Source: Carya illinoinensis (lineage: Eukaryota > Streptophyta > Magnoliopsida > Fagales > Juglandaceae). From it: a DNA stretch of 64,000 nt. Position numbers and translations under genes: made by a program. Under the pieces are notes generated by a model. That model saw only the letters and a program-made list of their open reading frames with translations. It had not been told where the DNA came from and made no database searches. The stretch covers positions 22,057,394 to 22,121,393 of the forward strand of contig NC_056765.1 of NCBI RefSeq assembly GCF_018687715.1, written 5' to 3'. This document shows, in pieces, positions 1 through 12,550 of the stretch. Each line of letters begins with the position of its first letter. The stretch's first letter is position 1.

Positions 1-702
1 GAATTGCAAATTGACATGGCTTTGGTTCTAGTGATGTGTGATAGATCAAGGCTAATCTTTGAAATCAATATAAGAATAATATAAAACAAAAATAATAGCA
101 AAAAGGTGCAGATGAAAGGGAAAGAATGAATTTAAAGGAAAATTAAGCTCAAAATATGGTTTAGAGATTGTTAATCATCTTTAAGTTGATTAATGAAATT
201 AAGCCTCGGTAGAAACTTAACAATGGCTCGATGGGCACATTAGACTCATGTGGAACTTCATGGGCTTGAGGGAAACCAACGGTCGGTGTGTGCGGGTGTC
301 AATACGATGAATGAAGTTAAAGACAGATTTCTTGGTGCCAATTCGTCCAAACCTAGAACTGAACTACGAAGGTCTGGGAGGTGTGCACACGAAAACTTTT
401 CCCTTGAGGAAATGTTCAAAAAGGAGAAGGCAAAGGATGGAATTCTATGAATGCACTTAAAGGTGCACCTAGCTTCCGATTCGCTGTGAATCGAAATTGA
501 CATGGCTTTGGTTCTAGTGATGTGTGATAGATCAAGGCTTATCTTTTAAATCAATGTAAGAATAATGTAAAACAACAATAATATGTAAAAGGTGCAGATG
601 AAGGGGAAAGAATGAATTTAAATTGAAATTAAGCTCAAGACATGGTTTAGAGATTACTAATGATTTTTAAGTTGATTAACGCGCTTAAGTCCAGTTAGAA
701 AC

Positions 703-1093
703 TTAACAAAGGCTAGATGAGCACATTAGGCGCAAGTGGAACTTCTTGGGCTTCAAGGAAGCCAATGGATTGGTGTGTGCGGGCTTCAATACGATGAATG
801 TAGTTAAAGACAGATTTCTTGGTGCCAATTTGTCCAAACCTAGAACTGAACTAAGAAGGTCAGGGAGGTGTGTGCACGAAGAAGTTTCCCTTGGGGAAAA
901 GGTCAAAAAGGACAAGGCTAAGGGCGAAATTGTGCGAATGCACTTGAAGGTGCGCCTAGCATCCGGTGCGCCTAGTAAAAAGGTGCCGATGAAAGGGAAA
1001 GAATGAATTTAAAGGAAAATTAAGCTCAAAATATGGTTTAGAGATTACTAATCATCTTTAAGTTGATTAGTGCACTTAAGCCTAGGTAGAAAC
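703..1093 (+). repeat. Truncated monomer with duplicated 11-mer (391 bp)
   Basis: The GGTGCGCCTAG block occurs twice, at 949-959 and 965-975. The second copy jumps straight into TAAAAAGGTG, skipping about 110 bp of the normal monomer. It looks like a slip or template-switch deletion. It lies outside the 13.4-kb duplication, so it has no second copy. Confidence 0.75.
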
Positions 1094-2068
1094 TAAATAA
1101 CGGCTCGACGGGCAGATTAGACTAAGTGGAACTAAGTGGGCTTGAGAGAAACCAACGGATTGGTGTGTGCGGGCTTCAATACGATGAATGAAGTTAAATA
1201 CTGATTTCCTGGTGGCAATTCGTCCAACCCTAGAACTGAACTACAAAGGTCAGGGAGGTGTGTGCACGAAGAAGTTTCCCTTGAGAAAAAGGTCAAAAAG
1301 GATAAGGCTAAGGGCAAAATTGTACGAATGTACCTGAAGATGCGCCTAGCTTCCGATTCGCTGTGAATTGGAAATTGACATGGCTTTGGTTCTAGTGATG
1401 TGTGATAGATCAAGGCTAATCTTTTAAATCAATATAAAAATAATGTAAAACAACAATAATATCAAAAAGGTGCAGATGCAAGGGAAATAATGAATTTAAA
1501 GGGAAATTAAGTTCAAAATATGGTTTAGAGATTAGTAATCATATTTAAGTTCATTAATGCACTTAAGCCTAGTTAGAAACTTAACAATGGCCCGATGAGC
1601 TCAATAAACTCATATGGAACTTCGTGGGCTTGAGGGAAACCAACGGATTGGTGTGTGCGGGTTTCAATACGATAAATGAAGTTAAAGACAGATTTCTTGG
1701 TGCCAGTTCGTCCAAACCTAGAACTGAACTACGAGGGTCAGGGAGGTGTGTACACGAAGAATTTTCCCTTGAGGAAAAGTTCAAAAAGGACAAGGCTAAG
1801 GGTGAAATTGTACGAATGCACTTGAAGGTTCGCCTAGCTACCGATTCTCTGTGAATTGGAAATTGACATGGCTTTGGTTCTAGTGATGAGTGATAGATCA
1901 AGGCTAATCTTTTAAATCAATATTAGAATAATGCAAAACACCAATAATATCAAAAAGGTGCAGATGAAAGGGAAAGAATGAATTTAAAGGAAAATTAAGC
2001 TCAAAATATGGTTTAGAGATTGCTAATCATCTTTAAGTTGATTAATGCACTTAAGCCTAGGTAGAAAC

Positions 2069-2455
2069 TTAACAATGGCTCGATGGGCACATTAGACTCA
2101 TGTGGAACTTCATGGGCTTGAGGGAAACCAACGGTTGGTGTGTGCGGGTGTCAATACGATGAATGAAGTTCAAGACAGATTTCTTGGTGCGAAATTGTAC
2201 GAATGCACTTGTAGGTGCGCCTAGCTTCCGATTCACTGTGAATTTGAAATTCACATGGCTTTGGTTCTAGTGATGTGTGGCAGATCAAGGCTAATCTTTG
2301 AAATAAATATAAGCATAATGTAAAACAACAATAATTTGAAAAAGGTATCGATGAAAGGGAAATATTGAATTTAAAGGGAAATTAAGCTCAAACCACGGTT
2401 TAGAGATTACTAATCATCTTTAAGTTGATTAATGCGCTTAATCCTAGTTAGAAAC
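2069..2455 (+). repeat. Truncated monomer (387 bp)
   Basis: At about 2191 the sequence passes from TTCTTGGTGC directly to GAAATTGTACG, losing about 100 bp from the stop-poor half. The dinucleotide GC is shared at the two break ends. The same unit recurs at 15479-15865 in the second 13.4-kb copy. Confidence 0.85.
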
Positions 2456-2909
2456 TTAACAAAGGATAGATGAGCACATTAGGTAGAAGTGAAACTTCTT
2501 GGGCTTCAGGGAAGCCAATGGATCGGTGTGTACGATGAATGAAGTTAAAGACCGATTTCTTGGTGCCAATTAGTCCAAACCTAGAACTGAACTAAGAAGA
2601 TCATGGGGGTGTGTGCACGAAGAAATTTCCCATGGGAAAAAGGTCAAAAAGCACAAGGCTAAGAGCGAAATTGCACGAATGCACTTAAGGGTGTGCCTAG
2701 CTTCCGATTCGTAGTGAATTGAGAATTGGCATGGCTTTGGTTCCAGTGATGTTTGATAGATCAAGGCTAATCTTTTAACTCAATGTAAGAATAGTGTAAA
2801 ACAACAATAATATGAAAAAGGTGCAGATGAAATGGAAAGAATGAATTTGAAGGGAAATTAAGCTCAAACATCTTTAAGTTGATTAATGCACTTAAGCCTA
2901 GTTAGAAAC
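2456..2909 (+). repeat. Truncated monomer with two small deletions (454 bp)
   Basis: About 12 bp are missing where CGGTGTGTACGATG replaces the usual stretch before the ATACGATGAATG block (about 2530). About 25-30 bp are missing at about 2868, where AGCTCAAACATC joins two normally separate blocks. It recurs at 15866-16319, where two of the three observed inter-copy mismatches lie. Confidence 0.8.
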
Positions 2910-4374
2910 TTAACAAAGGCTACATGAGCACATTAGACTCATGTGGAACTTCTTGGGCTTGAGGGGAACAAACGGATTGGTGTGTGTAGGTTTCAATACG
3001 ATAAATGAAGTTAAAGACAGATTTCTTGGTGCCAATTCGTCCAAACCTAGAATTGAAACTACGAAGGTCAGGGAGTTGTGTGCACGAAGAAGTTTCCCTT
3101 GAGGAAAAGGTCAAAAAGGACAAGGCTAAGGGCAAAATTGTACGAATGTACTTGAAGATGCACCGAGCTTCCGATTCTCTGTAAATTGAAAATTGACATG
3201 GCTTTGGTTCTAGTGATGTGTGATAGATCAAGGCTAATCTTTTAAATCAATATAAAAATAATGTAAAACAACAATAATATCAAAAAGGCGCAGATGCAAG
3301 GGAAATAATGAATTTAAAGGGAAATTAAGCTCAAGATATGGTTTAGAGATTAGTAATCATCTTTAAGTTGATTAATGCACTTAAGCCTAGTTAGAAACTT
3401 AACAATGGCCCGATGAGCACATTAGGCGCACGTGGAACTTCTTGGACTTCAGGGAAGCCAATGGATTGGTGTGTGCGGGCTTCAATACGATGAATGAAGT
3501 TAAAGACAAATTTCTTGGTGCCAATTTTTCCAAACCTAGAACTGAACTAAGAAGGTCAGGGAGTTGCGTGCACGAAGAAGTTTCCCTTAGGGAAAAGGTC
3601 AAAAACGACAAGGCTAAGGGCGAAATTGTACGAATGCACTTGAAGGTGCGCCTAGCTTCCGATTCGTTGTGAATTGGAAATTGACATGGCTTTGGTTCTA
3701 GTGATGTGTGATAGATCAAGGCTAATCTTTTAAATCAATATAAGAATAATATAAAACAACAATAATATCAAAAAGGTGCAGATGAAAGGGAAAGAATGAA
3801 TTTAAAGATAAATTAAGCTCAAAATATGGTTTAGAGATTACTAATCATCTTTAAGTTGATTAATGCCCTTAAGCCCAGGTAGAAACTTAACAACGGCTCG
3901 ACGGGCACATTAGACTCATGTGGAACTAAGTGGGCATGAGAGAAACCAACGGATTGGTGTGTGTGGGCTTCAATACGATGAATGAAGTTAAGTACAGATT
4001 TCTTGGTGCCAATGCGTCCAAACCTAGAACTGAACTATGAAGGTCAGGGAGGTGTGTGCACGAAGAAGTTTCCCATGAGGAAAAGGTCAAAAAGGACAAG
4101 GCTAACGGCAAAATTGTACGAACGCACTTGAAGGTGCGCCTAGCTTCCGATTCTCTGTGAATTTGAAATCGACATGGCTTTGGTTCTAGTGATGTGTGAT
4201 AGATCAAGGCTTATCTTTTAAATCAATGGAAGAATAATGTAAAGCAACAATAATATGTAAAAGGTGCAGATGAAAGGGAAAGAATGAATTTAAATTGAAA
4301 TTAAGCTCAAAACATGGTTTAGAGATTACTAATGATTTTTAAGTTGATTAACGCGCTTAAGTCCGGTTAGAAAC

Positions 4375-4785
4375 TTAACAAAGGCTAGATGAGCACATTA
4401 GGCGCAAATGGAACTTCTTGGGCTTCAGGGAAGCCAATGGATTGGTGTGTGCAGGCTTCAATACGATGAATGAAGTTAAAGACAGATTTCATGATGCCAA
4501 TTTGTCCAAACTAGGACTGAACTAAGAAGGTCAGGGAGGTGTGTGCATGAAGAAGTTTCCCTTGGGGAAAAGGTCAAAAAGGACAAGGCTTTGGTTCTAG
4601 AGACGTGTGATAGATTAAGGCTAATCTTTGAAATCAATATAAGAATAATGTAAAACAACAATAATCTCAAAAAGGTCCAGATGAAAGGGAAAGAATGAAT
4701 TTAAAGGAAAATTAAGCTCAAAATATGGTTTAGAGATTACTAATCATCTTTAAGTTGATTAATGCACTTAAGCCGAGGTAGAAAC
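4375..4785 (+). repeat. Truncated monomer (411 bp)
   Basis: About 77 bp are missing at about 4597-4600: GACAAGGCT runs straight into TTGGTTCTAG. Both break ends share GGCT, a four-base microhomology. It recurs at 17785-18195. Confidence 0.83.
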
Positions 4786-6203
4786 TTAACAACGGCTCGA
4801 CGGGCACATTAGACACATGTGGAACTAAGTGGGCTTGAGACAAACCAACGGATTGGTCTGTGCGGGCTTCAATACGATGAACGAAGTTAAATACAGTTTT
4901 CTTGGTGGCAATTCGTCCAAACCTAGAACTGAACTACGAAGGTCAGGGAGGTGTGTGCACGAAGAAGTTTCCCTTGAGGAAAAGCTCAGAAACGACAAGG
5001 CCAAGGGCGAAATTGTATGGATGCACTTGAAGGTGCACCTAGCTTCCTATTCTCTGTGAATTTGAAATTGACATGGCTTTGGTTCTGGTGGTGTGTGATA
5101 GAACAAGGCTTATCTTTCAAATCAATGCAAGAATAATGTAAAACAACAATAATATAAAAAAGGTGCAGATGAAAGGGAAAGAATGAATTTAAAGGAGAAT
5201 TAAGCTCAAAATATGGTTTAGAGATTACTAATCATCTTTAAGTTGATTAATGCACTTAAGCCTAGGTAGAAACTTAACAATGGCTCGAGGGGCACATTAG
5301 ACTCATGTGGAACTTCTTGGGCTTGAGGGAAACCAACGGTTGGTGTGTGCGGGTTTCAATACGATGAATGAAGGTAAAGACAGATTTTTTGGTGCCAATT
5401 CGTCCAAACCTAGAACTGAACTACGAGGGTCAGGGAGGTGTGTGCACGAACAAGTTTCCCTTGGGGAAAAGGTCAAAAAGGACAAGGCTAAGGGCGAAAA
5501 TGTACGAATGCACTCGAAGGTGCGCCTAGCTTTCGATTCATTGTGAATTGAAAATTGACATGGCTTTGGTTCTAGTGATGTGTGATAGATCAAGGCTTAT
5601 CTTTTAAATCAATGTAAGAATAATGTAAAACAAAAATAATATGTAAAAGGCGCAGATGGAGGGGAAAGAATGAATTTAAATTGAAATTAAGCTCAAGACA
5701 TGGTTTAGAGATTACTAATCATTTTTAAGTTGATTAATGCGCTTAAGTCCAGTTAGAAAGTTAACAAAGGCTAGATGAGCACATTAGGCACAAGTGGAAC
5801 TTCTTGGGCTTCAAGGAAGCTAATGGAATGGTGTGTGCGGGCTTGAATACGATGAATGAAGTTAAAGACAGATTTCTTGGTACCAGTTCGTCCAAACCTA
5901 GAACTGAACTACGAGGGTCAGGGAGGTGTGTACACGAAGAATTTTCCCTTGAGGAAAAGTTCAAAAAGGACAAGGCTAAGGGCGAAATTGTACGAATGCA
6001 CTTGAAGGTTCGCCTAGCTACCGATTCTCTGCGAATTGGAAATTGACATGGCTTTGGTTCTAGTGATGTGTGATAGATCAAGGCTAATCTTTTAAATCAA
6101 TATAAGAATAATGTAAAACAAAAATAATAGCAAAAAGGTGCAGATGAAAGGGAAAGAATGAATTTAAAGGAAAATTAAGCTGAAAATATGGTTTAGAGAT
6201 TAC

Positions 6204-6224
6204 TAATCATCTTTAAGTTGATTA
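6204..6224. repeat. Conserved dyad in the AT-rich part of the monomer (example copy)
   Basis: TAATCA and TGATTA form 6-bp inverted arms around a 9-base centre, which itself contains CTTTAAG. Taken over 21 bases, 18 positions match their own reverse complement. The same block sits about 45 bp before the monomer end in most units across the window. Some units carry a variant whose left arm reads TAATGA. A GC(A/G)CTTAAG block follows directly. It may be a DNA-bending, cruciform or protein-binding site. No function can be shown from sequence. Confidence 0.7.
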
Positions 6225-6248
6225 ATGCACTTAAGCCTAGTTAGAAAC

Positions 6249-6736
6249 TTAACAATGGCTAGATGAGCACATTAGACTCATGTGGAACTTCTTGGGCTTG
6301 GGGGGAACCAACGGATTGGTGTGTGCAGGTTTCAATACGGTAAATGAAGTTAAAGACAGATTTCTTGGTGCCAATTCGTCCAAAGCTAGAACTAAACTAC
6401 AAGGGTCAGGGAGGTGTGTGCACGAAGAAATTTCCCTTGGGGAAAAGGTCAAAAAGGACAAGGCTAAGGGCGAAATTGTACGAATGCACTTGAAATTGCA
6501 TCGAGCTTCTGATTCGCTGTGAATTTGAAATTGACATGGCCTTGGTTCTAGTGATGTGTGATAGATCAAGGCTTATCTTTTAAATCAATGTAAGAATAAT
6601 GTAAAATAACAACAATATCAAAAAGGTACAGATGAAAGGGAAAGAATGAATTTAAAGGGAAATTAAGTTCAAAATATGGTTTAGAGATTACTAATCATCT
6701 TTAATTTGATTAATGCACTTAAGCCTAGTCAGAAAC
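6249..6736 (+). repeat. Representative full-length satellite monomer (488 bp)
   Basis: A typical unit. Roughly the first 320 bp (6249-6570) are mixed in composition and poor in stop codons on both strands, so short frames stay open in most copies. The remaining 170 bp or so (6570-6736) are AT-rich, with runs such as GAATAATGTAAAA and a conserved dyad. A plus-strand frame of 80 codons starts at an ATG (6280) and ends in TGA near 6522. The opposing 106-codon minus-strand frame has no ATG: its apparent first codon is TTG. The unit length is close to three plant nucleosome repeats of 160-165 bp, which is an arithmetic remark and not evidence of phasing. Confidence 0.9.
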
Positions 6737-8199
6737 TTAACAATGGCTAGATGAGCACATTAGACTCATGTGGAACTTCTTGGACATGAGGGGAATGAAC
6801 GGATTGGTGTGTGCAGGTTTCAATACGATAAATGAAGTTAAAGACAGATTTCTTGGTGCCAATTCGTCCAAAGCTAGAACTGAACTGCGAGGGTCAGGGA
6901 GGTGTGTACACGAAGAATTTTCCCTTGAGGAAAAGTTCAAAAAGGACAAGCCTAAGGGCGAAATTGTACAAATGCACTTGAAGGTTCGCCTAGCTACCGA
7001 TTCTCTGCGAAATTGAAATTGACATGGCTTTGGTTCTAGTGATGAGTGATAGATCAAGGCTAATCTTTTAAATCAATATTAGAATAATGCAAAACACCAA
7101 TAATATCAAAACGGTGCAGCTGAAAGGGAAAGAATGAATTTAAAGGAAAATTAAGCACAAAATATGGTTTAGAGATTGCTAATCATCTTTAAGTTGATTA
7201 ATGCACTTAAGCCTAGGTAGAAACTTAACAATGGCTCGATGGGCACATTAGACTCATGTGGAACTTCATGGGCTTGAGGGAAACCAACGGTTGGTGTGTG
7301 CGGGTGTCAATACGATGAATGAAGTTAAAGACAGATTTCTTGGTGCCAATTCGTCCAAACTTAGAACTGAACTACGAAGGTCAGGGAGGTGTGTGCACGA
7401 AGAAGTTTCCGTTGGGGAAAAGGTCAAAAAGGACAAGGCTAAGAGCGAAATTGTACGAATGCACTTGAAGGTGCGCCTAGCTTCCGATTCACTATGAATT
7501 TGAAATTCACAAGGCTTTGGTTCTAGTAATGAGTGATAGATCAAGGCTAATCTTTGAAATAAATGTAAGCATAATGTAAAACAACAATAATTTGAAAAAG
7601 GTATAGATGAAAGGGAAATATTGAGTTTAAAGGGAAATTCAGCTCAAACCACGGTTTAGAGATTACTAATCATCTTTAAGTTGATTAATGCGCTTAATCC
7701 TAGTTAGAAACCTAACAAAGGATAGATGAGCACATTAGGCGCAAGTGAAACTTCTTGGGCTTCAGGGAAGCCAATGGATTGGTGTGTGTGGGCTTCAATA
7801 CGATGAATGAAGTTAAAGACCCATTTCTTGGTGCCAATTTGTCCAAACCTAGAACTGAACTAAGAAGATCATGGGGGTGTGTGCACGAAGAAATTTCCCT
7901 TGGGGAAAAGGTCAAAAAGGACAAGGCTAAGGGCGAAATTGCATGAATGCACTTGAAGGTGCACCTAGCTTCCGATTCGTAGTGAATTGAAAATTGGCAT
8001 GGCTTTGGTTCCAGTGATGTGTGATAGATCAAGGCTAATCTTTTAACTCAATGTAAGAATAGTGTAAAACAACAATAACATGAAAAAGGTGCAGATGAAA
8101 TGGAAAGAATGAATTTGAAGGGAAATTAAGCTCAAAACATGGTCTAGAGATTACTAATCATCTTTAAGTTGATTAATGCACTTAAGCCTAGTTAGAAAC
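6737..8199 (+). repeat. Three-monomer repeat inside the 13.4-kb block, unit 1 (1,463 bp)
   Basis: The three monomers starting at 6737, 7225 and 7712 correspond in order to those starting at 8200, 8688 and 9175, at an offset of 1,463 bp. They differ by scattered substitutions, for example GGGGAATGAAC at about 6790 against GGGGAACGAAC at about 8253. The flanking monomers at 6249 and 9663 also resemble each other. The same arrangement is present in the second 13.4-kb copy at 20147-23072. This is an older, nested duplication. Confidence 0.85.
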
Positions 8200-9662
8200 T
8201 TAACAGTGGCTAGATGAGCACATTAGACTCATGTGGAACTTCTTGGACATGAGGGGAACGAACGGATTGGTGTGTGCAGGTTTCAATACGATAAATGAAG
8301 TTAAAGACAAATTTCTTGGTGCCAATTCGTCCAAAGCTAGAACTGAACTGCGAGGGTCAGGGAGGTGTGTACACGAAGAATTTTCCCTTGAGGAAAAGTT
8401 CAAAAAGGACAAGCCTAAGGGCAAAATTGTACGAATGCACTTGAAGGTTCGCCTAGCTACCGATTCTCTGCGAAATTGAAATTGACATGGCTTTGGTTCT
8501 AGTGATGAGTGATAGATCAAGGCTAATCTTTTAAATCAATATTAGAATAATGCAAAACACCAATAATATCAAAACGGTGCAGATTAAAGGGAAAGAATGA
8601 ATTTAAAGGAAAATTAAGCACAAAATATGGTTTAGAGATTGCTAATCATCTTTAAGTTGATTAATGCACTTAAGCCTAGGTAGAAACTTAACAATGGCTC
8701 GATGGGCACATTAGACTCATCTGGAACTTCATGGGCTTGAGGGAAACCAACGGTTGGTGTGTGCGGGTGTCAATACGATGAATGAAGTTAAAGACAGATT
8801 TCTTGGTGCCAATTCGTCCAAACCTAGAACTGAACTACGAAGGTCAGGGAGGTGTGTGCGCGAAGAAGTTTCCGTTGGGGAAAAGGTCAAAAAGGACAAG
8901 GCTAAGAGCGAAATTGTACGAATGCACTTGAAGGTGCGCCTAGCTTCCGATTCACTATGAATTTGAAATTCACATGGCTTTGGTTCTAGGAATGAGTGAT
9001 AGATCAAGGCTAATCTTTGAAATAAATGTAAGCATAATGTAAAACAACAATAATTTGAAAAAGGTATAGATGAAAGGGAAATATTGAATTTAAAGGGAAA
9101 TTCAGCTCAAACCACGGTTTAGAGATTACTAATCATCTTTAAGTTGATTAATGCGCTTAATCCTAGTTAGAAACCTAACAAAGGATAGATGAGCACATTA
9201 GGCGCAAGTGAAACTTCTTGGGCTTCAGGGAAGCCAATGGATTGGTGTGTGCGGGCTTCAATACGATGAATGAAGTTAAAGACCCATTTCTTGGTGCCAA
9301 TTCGTCCAAACCTAGAACTGAACTAAGAAGATCATGGGGGTGTGTGCACGAAGAAATTTCCCTTGGGAAAAAGGTCAAAAAGGACAAGGCTAAGGGCGAA
9401 ATTGCAAGAATGCACTTGAAGGTGCACCTAGCTTCCGATTCGTAGTGAATTGAAAATTGGCATGGCTTTGGTTCCAGTGATGTGTGATAGATCAAGGCTA
9501 ATCTTTTAACTCAATGTAAGAATAGTGTAAAACAACAATAATATGAAAAAGGTGCAGATGAAATGCAAAGAATGAATTTGAAGGGAAATTAAGCTCAAAA
9601 CATGGTTTAGAGATTACTAATCATCTTTAAGTTGATTAATGCACTTAAGCCTAGTTAGAAAC
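8200..9662 (+). repeat. Three-monomer repeat inside the 13.4-kb block, unit 2 (1,463 bp)
   Basis: Partner of 6737-8199. Both units share the marker tail TTGAAAAAGGTATAGATG in the third monomer's predecessor and the CACCAATAATATCAAAACGG variant, confirming a block copy and not chance similarity between neighbouring monomers. Confidence 0.83.
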
Positions 9663-12099
9663 TTAACAGTGGCTAGATGAGCACATTAGACTCATGTGGA
9701 ACTTCTTGGGCTTGAGGGGAACCAACGGATTGGTGAGTGCAGGTTTCAATACGTTAAATGAAGTTAAAGACAGATTTCTTGCTGCCAATTCGTCCAAAGC
9801 TAGAACTGAACTACGAGGGTCAGGGAGGTGTGTGCACGAAGAAATTTCCCTTGGGGAAAAGGTCAAAAAGGACAAGGCTAAGCGCGAAATTGTACGAATG
9901 CACTTGAAATTGCACCGAGCTTCTGATTCGCTGTGAATTTGAAATTGACATGGCCTTGGTTCTAGTAATGTGTGATAGATCAAGGCTTATCTTTTAAATC
10001 AATGTAAGAATAGTGTAAAACAACAACAATATGAAAAAGGTGCAGATGAAAGGGAAAGAATGAATTTAAAGGGAATTTAAGCTCAAAATATGGTTTAGAG
10101 ATTAGTAATCATCTTTAAGTTCATTAATGCACTTAAGCCTAGTTAGAAACATAACAATGGCCCGATGAGCACATTAGGCGCAAGTGGAACTTCTTGGACT
10201 TCAGGGAAGCCAATGGATCGGTGTGTGCGGGCTTCAATACGATGAATGAAGTTACAGAAAATTTCTTGGTGCCAATTTTTCCAAACCTAGAACTGAACTA
10301 AGAAGGTCACGGAGGTGTGTGCACGAAGAAGTTTCCCTTGGGGAAAAGGTCAAAAAGGACAAGGCTAAGGGCGAAATTGTACGAATACACTTGAAGGTGC
10401 GCCTAGCTTCCGATTCGCTGTGAATTGGAAATTGACATGGCTTTGGTTCTAGTGATGTGTGATAGATCAAGGCTAATCTTTTAAATCAATATAAAAATAA
10501 TGTAAAACAACAATAAGATCAAAAAGGTGCAGATGCAAGGGAAATAATGAATTTAATGGGAAATTAAGCTCAAAATATGGTTTAGACATTAGTAATCATC
10601 TTTAAGTTGATTAATGCACTTAAGCCTAGTTAGAAAGTTAACAATGGCCCGATGAGCACATTAGGCGCAAGTGGAACTTCTTGGACTTCAGGGAAGGCAA
10701 TGTATTGGTGTGTGCGGGTTTCAATACGATGAATGAAGTTAAAGACTGATTTCTTGGTGCCAATTCGTCCAAACCTAGAACTGAACTACGAAGGTCAGGG
10801 AGGTGTGTGCACGAAGAAGTTTCCCTTGGGGAAAAGGTCAAAAAGGACAAGGTTAAGTGCGAAATTGTACGAATGCACTTGAAGGTGCGCCTAGCTTCCG
10901 ATTCGCCGTGAATTGGAAATTGACATGGCTTTGGTTCTAGTGATGTGTGATAGATCAAGGCTAATCTTTTAAATCAATATAAGAATAATGTAAAACAACA
11001 ATAATATCAAACAGGTGCTAATGAAAGGGAAAGAATGAATTTAAATTGAAATTAAGCTCAAAATATAGTTTAGAGATTATTAATCATCTTTAAGTTGATT
11101 AATGCCCTTAAGCCCAGGTAGAAACTTAACAACGGCTCGACGGGCACATTAGACTCGTGTGGAACTAAGAGGGCATGAGAGAAACCAACGGATTGGTGTG
11201 TGTGGGATTCAATACGATGAATGAAGTTAAGTACAGATTTTTTGGTGCCAATGCGTCCAAACCTTGAACTGAACTATGAAGGTCAGGGAGGTGTGTGCAT
11301 GAAGAAGTTTCCCATGAGGAAAAGGTCAAAAAGGACAAGGCTAACAGCAAAATTGTACGAACGCACTTGAAGGTGCGCCTAGCTTCCGATTCTCTGTGAA
11401 TTTGAAATCGACATGGCTTTGGTTCTAGTGATGTGTGATAGATCAAGGCTTATCTTTTAAATCAATGGAAGAATAATGTAAAACAACAATAATATGTAAA
11501 AGGTGCAGATGAAAGGGAAAGACGAATTTAAATTGAAATTAAGCTCAAAACATGGTTTAGAGATTACTAATGATTTTTAAGTTGATTAACGCGCTTAAGT
11601 CCAGTTAGAAACTTAACAAAGGCCCGATGAGCACATTAGGCGCAAGTCGAACTTCTTGGACTTCAGGGAAGCCAATGGATTGGTGTGTGCAGGCTTCAAT
11701 ACGATGAATGAAGTTGAAGACAGATTTCTTGGTGCCAATTTGTCCAAACTAGGACTGAACTAAGAAGGTCAGGGAGGTGTGTGCACGAAGAAGTTTCCCT
11801 TGGGGAAAAGGTCAAAAAGGACAAGGCTAAGGGCGAAATTGTACGAATACACTTGAAGGTGCGCCTAGCTTCCGATTCGCTGTGAATTGGAGATTGACAT
11901 GGCTTTGGTTCTAGTGATGTGTGATAGATCAAGGCTAATCTTTTAAATCAATATAAGAATAATGGAAAACAACAATAATATCAAAAAGGTGCAGATGGAA
12001 GGGCAAGAATGAATTTAATGGGAAATTAAGCTCAAAATATGGTTTAGAGATTACAAATCATCTTTAAGTTGATTAATGCACTTAAGCCTAGTTAGAAAG

Positions 12100-12550
12100 T
12101 TAACAATGGCTAGATGAGCACATTAGACTCATGTGGAACTTCTTGGGCTTGAGGGAAACCAACGGATTGGTGTGTGCGGGTTTCAATACGATGAATGAAG
12201 TTAAAGACTGATTTCTTGGTGCCAATTCGTCCAAACCTAGAACTGAACTACGAAGGTCAGGGAGGTGTGTGCACGAAGAAGTTTCCCTTGAGGAAAAGGT
12301 CAAAAAGGACAAGGCTAAGGGCAAAATTGTACGAATGCACTTGAAGGTGCGCGTAGCTTCCGATTCGCTGTGAATTGGAAATTGACATGGCTTTGGTTCT
12401 AGTGATGTGTGATAGATCAAGGCTAATCTTTTAAATCAATATAAGAATAATGCAAACCAACAATAATATCGAAAAGTTGCAGATAAAATATGGTTTAGAG
12501 ATTAGTAATCATCTTTAAGTTGATTAATGCACTTTAGCCTAGTTAGAAAC
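12100..12550 (+). repeat. 451-bp deletion subtype of the monomer (first example)
   Basis: In the AT-rich half, GAAAAGTTGCAGA joins directly to TAAAATATGG, removing about 37 bp. The same 451-bp unit with the same junction appears at 25510-25960, 32788-33238, 33726-34176, 49793-50243, 55542-55992 and 61291-61741. It is therefore a spread lineage marker that links the left and right domains, and not a repeated independent event. Confidence 0.85.

Noticed and set aside
5761..6081. Repeated 106-codon minus-strand frames in nearly every monomer
   Set aside because: Their apparent first codon is TTG (the strand reads TTGATCTATCAC), there is no ATG in frame near the start, and they exist only because the satellite half is stop-poor. 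I treat them as repeat composition and not genes.
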